From JBEVJK01 sp040510195 (lineage in GTDB: Bacteria; Pseudomonadota; Alphaproteobacteria; Rhizobiales; Rhizobiaceae): a stretch of DNA of 64,000 bases. Below the pieces are notes generated by a model. It was not told the origin of the DNA, ran no database searches, and saw only the letters and a list, made by a program, of their open reading frames with translations. Positions 24,916 through 34,072 of the stretch are shown piece after piece; the first letter of the stretch is position 1, and each line of letters opens with the position of its first letter. Position numbers and translations under genes: made by a program. The DNA lies in the NCBI GenBank assembly GCA_040510195.1, contig JBEVJK010000115.1, forward strand, positions 17,302 to 81,301, given 5' to 3'.

Positions 24916-26241
24916 TTACTGGTTGAGGACGGCCTTCTGCGGGTTGGGCGGGAAGGCCGGGTCGGTCTTGGTGCCGCGCAACAGCTCGTAGGCACGGTTC
25001 AGCTGGATGTCGTCCTTCGGGTCCGGCGGCACGTAGGCGGCGGAGCCCGACCCTTCGTCGCTCTCCTCGGCGCCCTTGATGTGGCCCTTGAGGTCCGACT
25101 CGCCGCGCGTGATGTCGCGGCCCTGCAGGTCCTCCGGCAGCGGCTGGTCCACCTTGATGTCCGGCGTGATGCCCTTGCCCTGGATCGATTTGCCGGCCGG
25201 CGTGTAGTAGAGCGCCGTCGTCAACCGAAGCGCGCCGTTCTCGGCCAGCGGGATGATCGTCTGCACCGAACCCTTGCCGAAGGACTGAGTGCCGACCACG
25301 GTTGCCCGGCGATGGTCCTGCAGCGCGCCCGCCACGATTTCCGAGGCACTCGCCGAACCGCCATTGACGAGCACGATCAACGGCTTGCCGTCGACCAGGT
25401 CGCCCGAGCGGGCGTCGAAGCGCGAGATGTCTTTGGGGTCACGGCCGCGCGTCGAGACGATCTCGCCGCGGTCGAGGAAGGCGTCGGAAACGCTGACCGC
25501 CTGGTCGAGCAGGCCGCCCGGGTTGAGCCGCAGGTCGAGCACATAGCCCTTGAGCTTGTCGGCGGGGACCTTCGCCTTGATGTCGTCGATGGCCGCCTGC
25601 AGGTCGTCGAAGGTCTTCTCGGTGAACGAGGTGATCTTCATGTAGCCGATGTCGTCCTCGACCCGGTACTTGACCGCCTTCACCTTGATGATGTCGCGCA
25701 CGATGGTGAGCTTGAGAGGCTTGTCGCTGCCCTCGCGCAGGATGGTGAGCTCGATCGGCGTGTTGACCAGGCCGCGCATCTTCTCGACCGCGTCGTTGAG
25801 GGTCAGGCCGCGCACTTCCTCGCCGTCGATCTCGGAGATGTAGTCGCCGGCACGCACCCCGGCCCGCGCCGCCGGCGTGTCGTCGATCGGCGTGATGACC
25901 TTGACCAGCTCGTTCTCCATCGTGACCTCGATGCCGAGGCCGCCGAACTCGCCCTTGGTCTGCACCCGCATGTCCTTGGCGGCTTCCGGGTTCAGGTAGG
26001 ACGAATGGGGGTCGAGCGAGGTCAGCATGCCGTTGATGGCGCTTTCGACCAGCGCCTTCTCGTCCGGCGGCGTCACATACTGCCCGCGCACCCGCTCGAA
26101 GATGTCGCCGAAGATCGCCAGCTGGCGATAGGTCTCGGAGCCCGCCGCATTTGCCGTCGAGCTCGGCGCGCCATAGACCAGGCTCATGGCAGAGGCGCCC
26201 ATCAGCGCGCCGGCAGCAAGGAGCGACAGTTTACGAATCAT
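24916..26241 (-). CDS. ctpA: Carboxy-terminal processing protease (S41, PDZ domain)
   Basis: A 441-residue periplasmic serine protease. Signal peptide 1-24 (ending LVYG-A), PDZ domain about 90-180 (GGLGIEVTMENELVKVI), then the S41 catalytic domain with Ser298 in GGSASASEI and Lys323 in GTQSFGKGSVQ, the Ser-Lys dyad. CtpA proteases trim or degrade envelope proteins, including murein hydrolases. The start at 26241 overlaps the last 11 bases of envC, implying translational coupling between a murein-hydrolase activator and this protease. GGAAGGA lies upstream. Confidence 0.95.
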   Translation of the reverse strand: MIRKLSLLAAGALMGASAMSLVYGAPSSTANAAGSETYRQLAIFGDIFERVRGQYVTPPDEKALVESAINGMLTSLDPHSSYLNPEAAKDMRVQTKGEFGGLGIEVTMENELVKVITPIDDTPAARAGVRAGDYISEIDGEEVRGLTLNDAVEKMRGLVNTPIELTILREGSDKPLKLTIVRDIIKVKAVKYRVEDDIGYMKITSFTEKTFDDLQAAIDDIKAKVPADKLKGYVLDLRLNPGGLLDQAVSVSDAFLDRGEIVSTRGRDPKDISRFDARSGDLVDGKPLIVLVNGGSASASEIVAGALQDHRRATVVGTQSFGKGSVQTIIPLAENGALRLTTALYYTPAGKSIQGKGITPDIKVDQPLPEDLQGRDITRGESDLKGHIKGAEESDEGSGSAAYVPPDPKDDIQLNRAYELLRGTKTDPAFPPNPQKAVLNQ

Positions 26242-27553
26242 TTCCAGTCCTTCCAGACACACGCACCGCCCACCAGGGGGCAGGATCAACGGGCTTTCCG
26301 CTCTTTCGAAACTCTATATAGAGCTCCGGTCCTTTCATTTCATCCGCCGAGGTCGCGGCGCTCGCCGTCCTCGTGTCTCCCATCGCGCCGACTGGCTCGC
26401 CCGACAGCACGGACTGGCCGATGGTCACGTTGATTCGACCCATGCCGGCCAGCACGACATGATAGCCGTCGCCGGCGTCAAGGATCAAGAGTTGCCCGTA
26501 AGACCTGAACGGCCCCGCATAGAGAACGCTTCCGTCGGCAGGCGCGGTGACGATGGCGCTGGATTGTGTCGCAACCATGTCGCCCTGCATGACGCCGCCA
26601 ATATTGTCGTCGGCCCCGAAACGCCGGGCGACGCGGCCGGCCACCGGTAGCGTAAGCTTGCCCTGCAGGCGCGAGAACGGCACCGCCTTGGCGAGCTGGT
26701 TGGCGTCCGGCACCGGCATCGCCGCCAGCGCCGCCTCGCGCTTCTTCTGCGCCTCCTCCGCCCGCCGAGCCTTCTCTTCCACCGAGCGCGCGCCAATGAT
26801 CTCCTTCTCCAGGCCGGCGATCAAATCCTTGAGGTTGCCGGCCTTGGCCGCCAGCTCCTCCGAGCGCTGCGTCTCGTCGGCGAGCGCCGCCTCGGCGTCG
26901 CTCTTCATGTGCTCCTTCTCGGCGAGCAGCAAAGTGAGCCGGCGTTGCTCGGCCACCTGTTCCCCGACCGTCGACGCCAGCCGCGCCCGCTCGGCCTCGA
27001 TCGAGGCGGCGACGCGGTTGCGCTCGGCAAGGTCGCCGAGCAGGACCTCCGTTTCCGACCTCAGCTCGGGCACCACGGCGCCGAGCAGGATGGCGCTGCG
27101 CACCGAGGACAGCGCGTCCTCCGGCTTGACCAGCAGCGCCGGCGGCGGATTGAGCCCCATCCGCTCGAGCGCCCCGAGCACCTCGGCCAGCACCCCCCTC
27201 CGGGCGGTCAGCGAGGCCTGGATCTCGCGGCTTTCATCCTTCAGCCGCGCCAGCCCGTCGGCGATCTCCTCGATGTCGTGACCGAGCTTCTGCTCCGTCT
27301 TGGCGGCCTGGATCAGCGCTGCGGTCAGCGTCGCATGGTCCTTCTTCACCGCCGCGATGTCGGCGTTGAGCTGCTCCAGCCGCTCGTCCGTCAGGCTCAT
27401 CTCGTGCGTCAGCCGGTCGTATTCGGCGCGGCTCTCCGCTTGGCGGGCCTCGATCTCGGCCGCCGTCTCGGCATGCGCCGGCCAGGCGCCGGGGGCGAGC
27501 GCCAGGCAACAGGCCCCGGTGAGAAGGATCGCCGCTTGGAGAGTGGCTTTCAT
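26231..27553 (-). CDS. envC: EnvC-type murein hydrolase activator with degenerate LytM domain
   Basis: A 440-residue periplasmic protein: signal peptide (1-29), long coiled coils (about 30-280, EIEARQAESRAEYDRLT onward), and a C-terminal LytM/M23 domain (about 315-430). The catalytic zinc ligands of active M23 enzymes are missing: the HxxxD site reads GDMVATQSSAIV and the HxH site reads YHVVLAGM. It is therefore an activator of cell-separation amidases rather than an enzyme, as in EnvC. It follows rlmH in the operon after a 90-base gap. Confidence 0.92.
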   Translation of the reverse strand: MKATLQAAILLTGACCLALAPGAWPAHAETAAEIEARQAESRAEYDRLTHEMSLTDERLEQLNADIAAVKKDHATLTAALIQAAKTEQKLGHDIEEIADGLARLKDESREIQASLTARRGVLAEVLGALERMGLNPPPALLVKPEDALSSVRSAILLGAVVPELRSETEVLLGDLAERNRVAASIEAERARLASTVGEQVAEQRRLTLLLAEKEHMKSDAEAALADETQRSEELAAKAGNLKDLIAGLEKEIIGARSVEEKARRAEEAQKKREAALAAMPVPDANQLAKAVPFSRLQGKLTLPVAGRVARRFGADDNIGGVMQGDMVATQSSAIVTAPADGSVLYAGPFRSYGQLLILDAGDGYHVVLAGMGRINVTIGQSVLSGEPVGAMGDTRTASAATSADEMKGPELYIEFRKSGKPVDPAPWWAVRVSGRTGNDS

Positions 27554-27643
27554 TTCAGGTTCTAGGTCTCCGTGCCCGACAATAAGGAGCGGGACGTTAA
27601 CGAACCATCAACCATCTGCCGCAGGCGTGGCAAGTGCGGCGGC

Positions 27644-28126
27644 TCAGGCCCGGTGATAAGGATGGCCGGCGAGAATCGTCGCCGCCCGGTAGAGCTGCTC
27701 GGCCAGCATGACCCGCACCAGCTGGTGCGGCCAGGTGGCCTTGCCGAAGCAAAGCACGAGATCGGCCTTGGGCGCCGCGTCGCGATCGTGGCCGTCCGGC
27801 CCGCCGATCGCCAGCCAGGTCGCCCGTCGCCCGCCGTCGCGCTGTTCGGCGAGGAACCGGGCGAACGCCTCCGACCCCAGGTCCCGCCCGCGCTCGTCCA
27901 GGAGCACCAGCGCAGCACCCGCCGGCAGCGCGGCAGAAAGACGCATCGCCTCCTCGCGCCGCCGCTCGGACGCCGTTGCGGCACGGCTTTCGGAAATCTC
28001 GGTGACACCGGCAAAATCGAGCCCGAGCGGCGCTCCGCTCTTGCCGAAGCGGTCGAAGAAGCGGTCCGCCAGCTCCTTTTCGGGGCCGGACTTCATCCGG
28101 CCCACGGCATGAACGGCGACCCGCAT
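27644..28126 (-). CDS. rlmH: 23S rRNA (pseudouridine1915-N3)-methyltransferase
   Basis: A 160-residue SPOUT methyltransferase acting on helix 69 of 23S rRNA in assembled ribosomes. The knotted SAM site is visible as VLLDERGRDLGSEAFARFL, then FVIGG-like WLAIGGPDGH and the C-terminal LVRVMLAEQLYRAATILAGHPYHR. Length is normal. Located 17 bases after rsfS, the conserved rsfS-rlmH pair. Confidence 0.97.
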   Translation of the reverse strand: MRVAVHAVGRMKSGPEKELADRFFDRFGKSGAPLGLDFAGVTEISESRAATASERRREEAMRLSAALPAGAALVLLDERGRDLGSEAFARFLAEQRDGGRRATWLAIGGPDGHDRDAAPKADLVLCFGKATWPHQLVRVMLAEQLYRAATILAGHPYHRA

Positions 28127-28143
28127 TCGTCCTTCAGCGACGG

Positions 28144-28521
28144 CTAATGGACCGTCTCATCCTCGAGGTCGGGAGCCTGCCACATCTTCTCGAGGTTATA
28201 GAACTCCCGAACTTCCGGGCGGAAGACGTGCACGATGATGTCGCCGGCATCCACGAGCACCCAGTCGGCGCTGGCCAGCCCCTCGACCCGCGCTTGGCCG
28301 AGACCGGCATCCTTCAGCGCCTTGAGCAGATGGTCGGCCACCGCCGAGACATGGCGGTGCGAACGGCCCGAGGCCACGACCATATAGTCGCCGAGGCTCG
28401 ATTTTCCCTGGATGTCGATGGAGACGATGTTTTCTGCCTTGGAGTCTTCCAGACTGGCAAGGACTGTCCTGATAGCGCGGGCCAAATCGTCGTTGCGGTC
28501 TACCCCGGCCGGCGAAGGCAT
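28144..28521 (-). CDS. rsfS: Ribosomal silencing factor RsfS
   Basis: A 125-residue protein that binds L14 and blocks subunit joining in starvation. Diagnostic stretches are SLEDSKAENIVSIDIQGKSS, DYMVVASGRSHRHVSAVAD and the C-terminal WVLVDAGDIIVHVF. Normally it follows nadD directly; here an MscS gene on the other strand and an MFS gene lie between. The 253-base gap to mscS must contain divergent promoters, none of which I can assign confidently. Confidence 0.95.
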   Translation of the reverse strand: MPSPAGVDRNDDLARAIRTVLASLEDSKAENIVSIDIQGKSSLGDYMVVASGRSHRHVSAVADHLLKALKDAGLGQARVEGLASADWVLVDAGDIIVHVFRPEVREFYNLEKMWQAPDLEDETVH

Positions 28522-28774
28522 GAAGGATGCCTTCTTCTGGAGTGCTGTTCGCAGTGTCTTTCCTTTCAGAGCAGGAACAAGCTTTCGCCTGCAAATCAGG
28601 CGATACCATTAGATAGGCAGAGATCGGTAACAGTTTCAAGACTGGCCGCATGGTAACCAAAGGTAGCACCCCATCCGGAGTAAGATGACCGACCAAACAA
28701 GGACACACTGATCTGTTGAAACGGCCCGGCCGCCTCGTGCGGCCCGCTGCGACAAGAAGGAGAAGAGAACGACG

Positions 28775-29593
28775 ATGGAACTCGATCCGCAGAACGCCAT
28801 CCTGACCGTCCAGGCAGGACTCGCTCAGCTCAGCACGCTGATCGTCTCCTATGCCTTTTCGGCGATCGGCGCCGTGATCCTGCTCATCCTGGGCTACATG
28901 GCCGCCGGCTTCGCCGAGCGCTCGATCTTCACCGGCCTCAAGCACATCCGCGGCTTCGACCTGACGCTCTGCCAGTTCTTCTCCAAGATGGCGCGCTATG
29001 CCATCCTGGCCATGGTGGTCGTCATGGTGCTCGGCCAGTTCGGCGTCCAGACGGCGTCCATCATCGCCGCCATCGGCGCCATCGGCCTCGCCGTCGGCCT
29101 GGCTCTCCAGGGCACGCTGCAGAACATCGCTGCCGGCATCATGCTGCTGGTGCTGCGGCCGTTCCGTGTCGGCGAGTATGTCGAAATTGGCCCGGTGGCC
29201 GGCACCGTCGAGGAGATAGGCCTGTTCGCCTCGACCTTGCGCACCGTCGACGGCATCTACATCCTGGCCCCCAACTCCACGCTGTGGAACCAGCCGGTGC
29301 GCAACTTCACCCGCAACGGCGTGCGCCGCAACGACATCACGGTCGGCATCGGCCTGGAGGACGACATCGAAGGCGCCCAGCGCACCCTGCTGGACCTCGC
29401 CAGGTCAGATCCGCGCGTCCGCAAGGAGCCGGCCCCGGTCGCCTTCGTCGCCGGGCTCGGGGACAGCGCCGTCAGCTTGACCTTGCGCTATTGGACCTCC
29501 GCCTCGGACTTCTTCAACGCCAAGCTGGAACTGACCAAGCGCGCCAAGCTGACCTTCGACCACGAGGGCATCGCCATCCCCTTCGCCAAATAG
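28775..29593 (+). CDS. Small-conductance mechanosensitive channel (MscS family)
   Basis: A 272-residue inner-membrane channel: three transmembrane helices within the first ~110 residues, the pore-lining helix AAIGAIGLAVGLALQGTLQN, then the MscS beta domain (GTVEEIGLFASTLRTVDG, ILAPNSTLWN) and a C-terminal alpha/beta domain. It opens under membrane tension to release solutes in hypo-osmotic shock. AGGAG precedes the ATG. Size is close to E. coli MscS (286). It runs convergent to the MFS gene. Confidence 0.93.
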   Translation: MELDPQNAILTVQAGLAQLSTLIVSYAFSAIGAVILLILGYMAAGFAERSIFTGLKHIRGFDLTLCQFFSKMARYAILAMVVVMVLGQFGVQTASIIAAIGAIGLAVGLALQGTLQNIAAGIMLLVLRPFRVGEYVEIGPVAGTVEEIGLFASTLRTVDGIYILAPNSTLWNQPVRNFTRNGVRRNDITVGIGLEDDIEGAQRTLLDLARSDPRVRKEPAPVAFVAGLGDSAVSLTLRYWTSASDFFNAKLELTKRAKLTFDHEGIAIPFAK

Positions 29594-29603
29594 GACGAGG
29601 GGA

Positions 29604-30899
29604 TCAGCCGCGCCGGCCGCCGCTTTCCTCGTCGGCCGCGAAGGCCAGCTCCACCGGCAGCGGCGCCTGGGCGGTCATCGGCGAGAAGCTTCCCGTCTCC
29701 TCGGCCGGCACCGGCCGGGCCTTGACGACGCGCCAGGCCACGAAAACCGCATAGGCCGAGGCGATCGCGATCGCCACCGGCATGAACACCCAGGTGCCGA
29801 AGAACGCCGTCAGCAGCGTCACGATGCCGGGCATCACGAAGCCGGAAAGCGACCAGGCGAAGAGCAGAGAGGACGACAGCGCCACCAGCTGGTCCTTGCT
29901 CGCGCGGTCGCTCGCATGCGCGCTGGCCAGCGAATAGATCGATTCGCTCGCTCCGTCCCACAGGATGTAGATGACCAGAAGCACGCCGAGCGCCCCGCCG
30001 TCGAAGCCGACTGCCGCCACGCCGGAGGCCGCGGCGAGCAGCGACGCCGCGATCAGCACCACCCGGCGGTCGGTGCGGTCGGAGATCCAGCCGAACGGCA
30101 CTTGCAGCAGCAGCGTGCCCAGCGGCATCACCGACAGCAGCAGCGCCACGTCCTGCTGGCTGTAGCCGCTGGCGGTGGCGTGGATCGGCGCAAAGCCGGT
30201 GATGGTCATCGACAGGCCGCCCACCGCCAGCATGCCGGCAAGGCCCACCGGCGAGATGCGCCAGGCCTCCGCCAGCGCCACCGTGGCGGCCTGCGGCACC
30301 GGCGGCTGCCTTAGGCGCGTCAGCCCGACCGGCAGGATCGACAGCGCCGTGAAGGAGATGCCGATCAGCGGCGCCGCCGCTCCGGAGAGATCGATCAGCG
30401 CCAGCGTGTAGTAGCCGACTCCCAGGCCGGCGATGTAGCAGACGTAAAACACCGCCATGACGCGGCCGCGCACCTGGTTTGCCACCACGTCGTTGAGCCA
30501 GCTCTGCGCCACCACGAAGAGGCCGCAGATCGCCAGCCCGTAGAGGGTGCGCGCGGCCAGCCACAGCAGCGGGTAGGTGCCGGCCCCGACCGCCGCGTTG
30601 GAGAGTGCGATCAGCGCCGACAGCACCATGAAGGCGCGCGCATGGCCGACACGCCTGACCAGCGGGCCGGTAAGGATGCAGCCGGCGATTCCGCCGGCCG
30701 ACAGCCCCGTGATGATCAGCCCCGACCACACCGGCGGGAAGCCCGACGCCCCGAGCCGCACCGGGATATAGGCGAACATCAGCCCGTTGCCGACCGCCAC
30801 CAGCGCCATCGACAGCACCACGCTGACGATGGCGATCGCCGGCGTCGGAGCCGGGTTCGCCGGATCGGCGCGCGGGCGAAGGGCGGCTTCGGTCGTCAT
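29604..30899 (-). CDS. MFS transporter
   Basis: A 431-residue carrier with twelve predicted helices, of the YfkF/YcaD-like MFS branch (VVLSMALVAVGNGLMFAYIPVRLG region at the start, RLR linker between helices 6 and 7, FGWISDRTDRR as the second-half motif A). Substrate unknown. The start MTTEAALR at 30899 is preferred; an ATG at 30950 would add 17 basic residues. It interrupts the usual nadD-rsfS neighbourhood. Confidence 0.88.
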   Translation of the reverse strand: MTTEAALRPRADPANPAPTPAIAIVSVVLSMALVAVGNGLMFAYIPVRLGASGFPPVWSGLIITGLSAGGIAGCILTGPLVRRVGHARAFMVLSALIALSNAAVGAGTYPLLWLAARTLYGLAICGLFVVAQSWLNDVVANQVRGRVMAVFYVCYIAGLGVGYYTLALIDLSGAAAPLIGISFTALSILPVGLTRLRQPPVPQAATVALAEAWRISPVGLAGMLAVGGLSMTITGFAPIHATASGYSQQDVALLLSVMPLGTLLLQVPFGWISDRTDRRVVLIAASLLAAASGVAAVGFDGGALGVLLVIYILWDGASESIYSLASAHASDRASKDQLVALSSSLLFAWSLSGFVMPGIVTLLTAFFGTWVFMPVAIAIASAYAVFVAWRVVKARPVPAEETGSFSPMTAQAPLPVELAFAADEESGGRRG

Positions 30900-30973
30900 G
30901 CCGCGCACACTGCCCGTCCGCCGCGCCCGGCGAAGCTTGAAAAGCGACATCGGCGCGGCGCCCCGGCCCTGGA

Positions 30974-31621
30974 TCAATGCTTTCCCGCAAGCCGGCGCAG
31001 CGCCGACGACGACAGCGACGAGCGCGGTCCGTGAATGAAGGTCCAGGCCGGCGGCCGCATGCGCGACAGCAGCGGCGCGTCCGCTTCGTCGACCCGCGCA
31101 TGGCCGAAGGTCTTGGCGACCGCCGAGGACAGGAAGGCGAGCGTCGAGCCGGGCCGGTCGATCACCGCGATGGGCATCGTCATGACGATCCGGCGCCAAC
31201 GCTGCCAGCGATGGAAATCCCTGAGATTGTCGGCCCCCATGACCCACACGAAGTCGACTCCGGGGTTGCGTGCCTTGACCAGGGCGAGCGTGTCGGCGGT
31301 ATAGCGCACTTGGTGCCGCGCCTCGAAGGCCGTCACCTTGACCCTCGGGTCTTCGACCAGCGCCTCCGAGAGCCGGATGCGCTCGCTAAGAGGCGCCAGC
31401 CCGCCTTTGCTCTTCAGCGGGTTGCCGGGAGTGACGATCCACCAGAGCTGGTCGAGCGACAGCCGCCTGAGCGCGATCTCGGCGACCAGCGCATGGCCGG
31501 CATGCGGCGGGTTGAAGGAGCCGCCGAACAGCCCGACCTGCATGCCCTTCTCGACATGCGGCATGCGCAGGTAGCGGCGCGGCACCGTCTCGACGACGCC
31601 TCCGGGTGGCCGATCGCTCAC
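30974..31621 (-). CDS. nadD: Nicotinate-nucleotide adenylyltransferase
   Basis: A 215-residue NAD-biosynthesis enzyme making nicotinate adenine dinucleotide from NaMN and ATP. The nucleotidyltransferase motif GLFGGSFNPPHAGH begins at residue 29, followed by DFVWVMGADNLRDFHRWQRW, and the C-terminal SSSALRR corresponds to the ISSTxIR motif. It follows proA by 19 bases on the same strand, so belongs to the obgE-proB-proA-nadD operon. Confidence 0.95.
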   Translation of the reverse strand: MSDRPPGGVVETVPRRYLRMPHVEKGMQVGLFGGSFNPPHAGHALVAEIALRRLSLDQLWWIVTPGNPLKSKGGLAPLSERIRLSEALVEDPRVKVTAFEARHQVRYTADTLALVKARNPGVDFVWVMGADNLRDFHRWQRWRRIVMTMPIAVIDRPGSTLAFLSSAVAKTFGHARVDEADAPLLSRMRPPAWTFIHGPRSSLSSSALRRLAGKH

Positions 31622-31640
31622 GCCGCGCCGGCGCCCGCCC

Positions 31641-32921
31641 TCATGGGCGCACCTGCCCCGAGCCGCGGACGCGGTACTTGAACGAGGTCAGCTGCTCCAC
31701 GCCCACCGGCCCGCGCGCATGCATCTTGCCGGTGGCGATGCCGATCTCCGCGCCCATCCCGAACTCGCCGCCATCGGCGAACTGGGTCGAGGCGTTGTGC
31801 AGCAGGATGGCCGAGTCGATCTCGTCGAAGAATCGCTCAACCGCCGCCGGGTCCTCGGCCACGATCGCCTCTGTGTGATGCGAGGAGTGCGTCTCGATGT
31901 GCTCGATCGCGCCGTCGATCCCGTCGACCAGCCTCGCCGCGACGATGGCGTCGAGGTATTCGGTCGCCCAGTCTTCCGCGGTCGCCGGCACTGCGGCGGC
32001 GAAGGCGCGAACCACATCGGCATCGCCGCGGATCTCGCAGCCGGCCTTGGCGAGTGCCTCGAGGATCGGCACCAGATGCGTGTCGGCCGCCGCACGGTCG
32101 ACGAGCAGCGTCTCCGCCGCGCCGCAGATGCCGGTCCGCCGCATCTTGGCGTTGACGACGATCGCGACCGCCATGCCGAGCTCGGCGGAGCGGTCGACAT
32201 AGACGTGGCATAGCCCCTCGAGGTGGGCGAAGACCGGCACCCGCGCCTCGTTCTGCACCCGCTCGACCAGGCTGCGCCCGCCGCGCGGAATGATGACGTC
32301 GAGCCTGCCGTCGAGCCCGGCCAGCATGGCACCCACCGCCGCGCGGTCGCTCGTCGGCACCAGTTGGATGCCATCCTCCGGCAGGCCGGCGGCCCGCAGG
32401 CCCTCGACCAGGCAGGCATGGATAGCCGCCGACGAATGACGGGAATCGGAACCGCCCCTCAGGATCGCCGGGTTGCCGGCTTTGAGGCAGAGCGCGCCGG
32501 CATCGGCGGTGACGTTCGGACGGCTCTCGTAGATCACGCCGACGACGCCGAGCGGCGTGCGCACGCGCTCGATCTTGAGGCCGTTGGGCCTCCCCCAGGC
32601 CGCCGTCACCTCGCCCACCGGGTCGGCCAGCGCCGCGATGGCACGGATGCCGTCCGCCATGCCGGCGAGGCGCGGCCCATCGAGGGCCAGCCGGTCCATC
32701 TGGGCCGCCGTGAGCCCGGCCTTCTTGCCATTGTCGAGGTCCTTGGCGTTGGCGGCCAGGATCGCCTCGGCGCGGCTTTCGAGCGCCGCGGCCATCGCGG
32801 CGAGCGCCGCGTTCTTGCGCTCCGTCCCGGCGATGGCGAGCGGCCGCTGGGCCGCCCGGGCACGCAGTCCCAGGTCTTCCATGAGCCGCGTCGTGCCGTC
32901 GCTTTCCAAAGTCGTCAGCAT
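31641..32921 (-). CDS. proA: Glutamate-5-semialdehyde dehydrogenase (gamma-glutamyl phosphate reductase)
   Basis: A 426-residue enzyme, second step of proline synthesis from glutamate. Catalytic Cys266 lies in MRRTGICGAAE, and PLGVVGVIYESRPNVTADA and LKAGNPAILRGGSDS are the NADPH-fold motifs. The frame is open far upstream only as a shadow of proB. Its ATG is 2 bases after the proB stop. Confidence 0.97.
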   Translation of the reverse strand: MLTTLESDGTTRLMEDLGLRARAAQRPLAIAGTERKNAALAAMAAALESRAEAILAANAKDLDNGKKAGLTAAQMDRLALDGPRLAGMADGIRAIAALADPVGEVTAAWGRPNGLKIERVRTPLGVVGVIYESRPNVTADAGALCLKAGNPAILRGGSDSRHSSAAIHACLVEGLRAAGLPEDGIQLVPTSDRAAVGAMLAGLDGRLDVIIPRGGRSLVERVQNEARVPVFAHLEGLCHVYVDRSAELGMAVAIVVNAKMRRTGICGAAETLLVDRAAADTHLVPILEALAKAGCEIRGDADVVRAFAAAVPATAEDWATEYLDAIVAARLVDGIDGAIEHIETHSSHHTEAIVAEDPAAVERFFDEIDSAILLHNASTQFADGGEFGMGAEIGIATGKMHARGPVGVEQLTSFKYRVRGSGQVRP

Positions 32922-32923
32922 GG

Positions 32924-34072
32924 CTACCCTCCTGCCGGCAGCGTCTCGCCCGGAACCGCAGCGCCGGTCATTACCAGGTCGTCGCGATGCACCATGGCGG
33001 ATCGCGCCGCATAGCCGAGCACACCGGCGATCTCGGTGCTCTTCAACCCGGCGATCCTTACGGCATCGGCGGCGTCGTAGGCAACCAGGCCGCGGGCGAT
33101 CTCGACGCCGTCGGGCGACAGGATCGCCACCGTGTCGCCCCGGGAAAAGGCGCCGGCGACGCGGCGCACCCCGGCCGGCAGCAGCGACTTGCCGGCCGCC
33201 AGCGCGCCGACCGCACCGGCGTCGATCAACAGCCGCCCCGCCGGCTCCAGCTGCCCGGCGATCCAGCTCTTGTAGCCGCGCACCGGCTGCGCGCTGGGTC
33301 GGAAGAAGGTCGCCCGCTCGCCGCGGTCGATCGCCGACAGCGGGTTGAGGCGCGTCCCGGCGGTGATGATCATCGCCGTCCCGGCAGTGGTGGCGATCTT
33401 GCCGGCGTCGAGCTTCGTGCGCATGCCGCCGCGCGACAGCTCCGAGGCTGCGGCACCGGCCATCGCCTCGATCTCCGGCGTGATGCGCTCCACCACGGGG
33501 ATGAAGCGCGCCCTCGGATCGAGCGCCGGCGGCGCCGAATAGAGGCCGTCGATGTCGGAAAGCAGCACCAGGAGGTCTGCCCCCATCATCGTTGCCACCC
33601 GCGCCGCCAGCCGGTCGTTGTCGCCGTAGCGGATCTCGGTGGTGGCGACGGTGTCGTTCTCGTTGATGACCGGCACCGCCTTCATCTTGATCAGCGTCGA
33701 GATCGTGGCGCGCGCGTTGAGATAGCGGCGGCGCTCCTCGGTGTCGCCGAGCGTCACCAGCACCTGCCCCGAAATGAGGCCGTTGCGGGCCAGCTCCTCC
33801 GCCCACGCGCCGGCCAGCGCGATCTGCCCGACGGCGGCGGCGGCCTGGCTCTCCTCCAGCTTCAGAACCCGCTTGCCGAGGCCGAGGATGGTGCGGCCGA
33901 GCGCGATCGCGCCCGACGAGACCACCAGGACGTCGGCGCCGCCCTGGGCGAGCCGAGCGACGTCATCGGCGAGCGAGGCGAGCCACGCGCGCTTCAGCCC
34001 GCTTGCCCTGTCGACCAGCAGCGCGGAACCGATCTTGACGGTGATGCGCCGATAGCTGCGGAGCGGCGTCAC
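32924..34072 (-). CDS. proB: Glutamate 5-kinase
   Basis: A 382-residue kinase for the first step of proline synthesis: amino-acid-kinase domain (ITVKIGSALLV at the start, SSGAIALG, INENDTVAT, LLSDIDGLY) and a C-terminal PUA domain (about 285-365). Full-length ProB with PUA is subject to proline feedback in characterised relatives. Start and the obgE stop overlap by four bases (ATGA), so translation is coupled. Confidence 0.97.
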   Translation of the reverse strand: MTPLRSYRRITVKIGSALLVDRASGLKRAWLASLADDVARLAQGGADVLVVSSGAIALGRTILGLGKRVLKLEESQAAAAVGQIALAGAWAEELARNGLISGQVLVTLGDTEERRRYLNARATISTLIKMKAVPVINENDTVATTEIRYGDNDRLAARVATMMGADLLVLLSDIDGLYSAPPALDPRARFIPVVERITPEIEAMAGAAASELSRGGMRTKLDAGKIATTAGTAMIITAGTRLNPLSAIDRGERATFFRPSAQPVRGYKSWIAGQLEPAGRLLIDAGAVGALAAGKSLLPAGVRRVAGAFSRGDTVAILSPDGVEIARGLVAYDAADAVRIAGLKSTEIAGVLGYAARSAMVHRDDLVMTGAAVPGETLPAGG

